DNA of 18,715 nucleotides from Pseudomonadota bacterium (GTDB lineage: Bacteria > Pseudomonadota > Gammaproteobacteria > Burkholderiales > Thiobacillaceae), in NCBI GenBank assembly GCA_021836225.1, contig JAKBJA010000119.1, positions 1-18,715 on the forward strand, written 5' to 3'. Each line of letters begins with the position of its first letter. Within the stretch, counting starts at the first letter, position 1. The notes beneath the pieces were generated by a model. The model was not told the DNA's origin and made no database searches. It saw nothing but the letters and a program-made list of their open reading frames with translations. Of the stretch, positions 17,736 through 18,715 are shown piece by piece. Position numbers and translations under genes: made by a program.

Positions 17736-18715
17736 TTAGGGACGCTCGAGCCCGGCGGGCGGCCAGTTTTCCAGCTTCATGCCGAGCGACAGGCTCTTGG
17801 AAGCCAGCACGTCCTTGATCTCGTTCAGCGACTTGCGGCCCAGGTTCGGGGTGCGCAGCAGTTCGGTTTCCGAACGCTGGATCAGGTCGCCGATGAAATA
17901 GATGTTCTCGGCTTTCAGGCAGTTGGCCGAACGCACGGTCAGTTCCAGATCGTCGACCGGGCGCAGCAGCAGCGGATCGACTTGCGGCGAACGCGGCGAC
18001 TCGGACTCGGCCGGGGTGCCTTCCAGATCGGCGAACACGGACAGCTGGTTCACCAGGATGCGGGCGGCGGTGCGGACGGCTTCTTCCGGCTCGACCACGC
18101 CATTGGTTTCGATGTCGATCACCAGGCGGTCAAGGTCGGTACGCTGTTCGACACGCGCGCTCTCGACCGAGTAGGCGACGCGACGGACCGGGCTGAACGA
18201 AGCGTCGACCAGGATCGAACCAACGGTACGGCCTTCTTCCGATACCTTGCGCGAGGTAGCCGGTTGGTAGCCACGGCCCGCCTCGATCTTGATTTCCATG
18301 TCGAGCTTGCCGCCCTTGGTCAGGTGGGCAATCACGTGATCCGGATTCAGCACTTCGATGTCGTGTCCAACCTCGATGTCACCTGCAGTCACCACGCCTT
18401 CGCCGGCCTTGGAGACCTTCAGAATGGCTTGGGACTTGCCGTGCATCTTGAAAGCGATGCCCTTGAGGTTCAGCAGAATATCGACGACATCCTCCTGCAC
18501 GCCCTCGATGGTCGAGTACTCGTGCACGACGCCGCTGATCGCGACTTCAGTCGGTGCGTAACCCACCATTGAAGACAGCAGGATGCGGCGCAGCGCATTG
18601 CCGAGCGTATGGCCATAGCCACGCTCGAAGGGCTCCATGATGACCTTGGCATGCAGCGGGGAGGCGCGATCCACCTCCACAATACGCGGCTTGAGAAATT
18701 CCGTAGCGCTTTGCA
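17736..18715 (-). CDS. rpoA: RNA polymerase alpha subunit, lacking only the first base of its start codon
   Basis: The frame runs off the right edge: the last bases read TG CAA AGC GCT ACG, giving (M)[15 protein letters not shown], so the A of the ATG is at position 18716, one base outside. The full protein would be 326 residues, against 329 in E. coli. The N-terminal dimerisation domain (to about residue 230) has [43 protein letters not shown] and [22 protein letters not shown]. The C-terminal DNA-binding domain has [50 protein letters not shown]. It nucleates assembly of RNA polymerase and contacts UP elements and activators. The internal GTG at 18680 is not the start. rpsD would be expected just upstream, outside the window. 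Confidence 0.98.
   Translation of the reverse strand, partial: QSATEFLKPRIVEVDRASPLHAKVIMEPFERGYGHTLGNALRRILLSSMVGYAPTEVAISGVVHEYSTIEGVQEDVVDILLNLKGIAFKMHGKSQAILKVSKAGEGVVTAGDIEVGHDIEVLNPDHVIAHLTKGGKLDMEIKIEAGRGYQPATSRKVSEEGRTVGSILVDASFSPVRRVAYSVESARVEQRTDLDRLVIDIETNGVVEPEEAVRTAARILVNQLSVFADLEGTPAESESPRSPQVDPLLLRPVDDLELTVRSANCLKAENIYFIGDLIQRSETELLRTPNLGRKSLNEIKDVLASKSLSLGMKLENWPPAGLERP

Overview
The window looks like chromosomal DNA of a GC-rich betaproteobacterium. The evidence is the RpoA and RplQ sequences, the uvrA / yajR-type MFS / ssb neighbourhood and the TonB-receptor style. A Thiobacillus-like member of the Hydrogenophilaceae/Nitrosomonadales would fit, but that is inference from remembered protein resemblance, not a search. 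I see no transposase, integrase, tRNA, rRNA or CRISPR array. Most of the window is core housekeeping with one accessory patch at the left.

Left part (1-4473, all leftward): the first 16 codons of an FmdB-type zinc-ribbon gene with a perfect TATAAT promoter that is overlapped by a 20-bp-periodic set of palindrome-like repeats. Next come two tandem paralogous TonB-dependent outer-membrane receptor genes. The left copy is intact, with a GTG start coupled to a 13-codon leader frame. The right copy is interrupted by a single in-frame TAA.

Centre (4521-10061): ssb and a YajR-type MFS transporter with a C-terminal YAM-like domain run leftward. Divergent from them, uvrA and an RluF-type 23S rRNA pseudouridine synthase run rightward and overlap by 1 nt. 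UvrA (nucleotide excision repair) and Ssb both act on damaged or single-stranded DNA; the transporter between them has no obvious shared role.

Right of centre (10062-14829): a small alanine-rich lipoprotein gene with its own promoter, a 5' stem-loop and a strong terminator. It is followed by a leftward two-gene RND efflux unit (periplasmic adaptor, then inner-membrane pump) without an outer-membrane channel gene in view.

Right end (15046-18715): a rightward glycerate 2-kinase-type gene converges on a leftward SAM-hydrolase (DUF62) gene with only 6 bp between stops. Then come the end of the ribosomal alpha operon, rplQ and rpoA (leftward), closed by a clear rho-independent terminator. rpoA is complete except for the first base of its ATG, which lies one base beyond the window. 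No gene-free stretch exceeds about 300 bp.

I did not find a convincing new multi-gene system. The items most worth checking are the repeat/operator array upstream of the FmdB gene, the nonsense-interrupted receptor beside its intact paralogue, the shared receptor leader, and the Lys-terminated Ala-rich lipoprotein.
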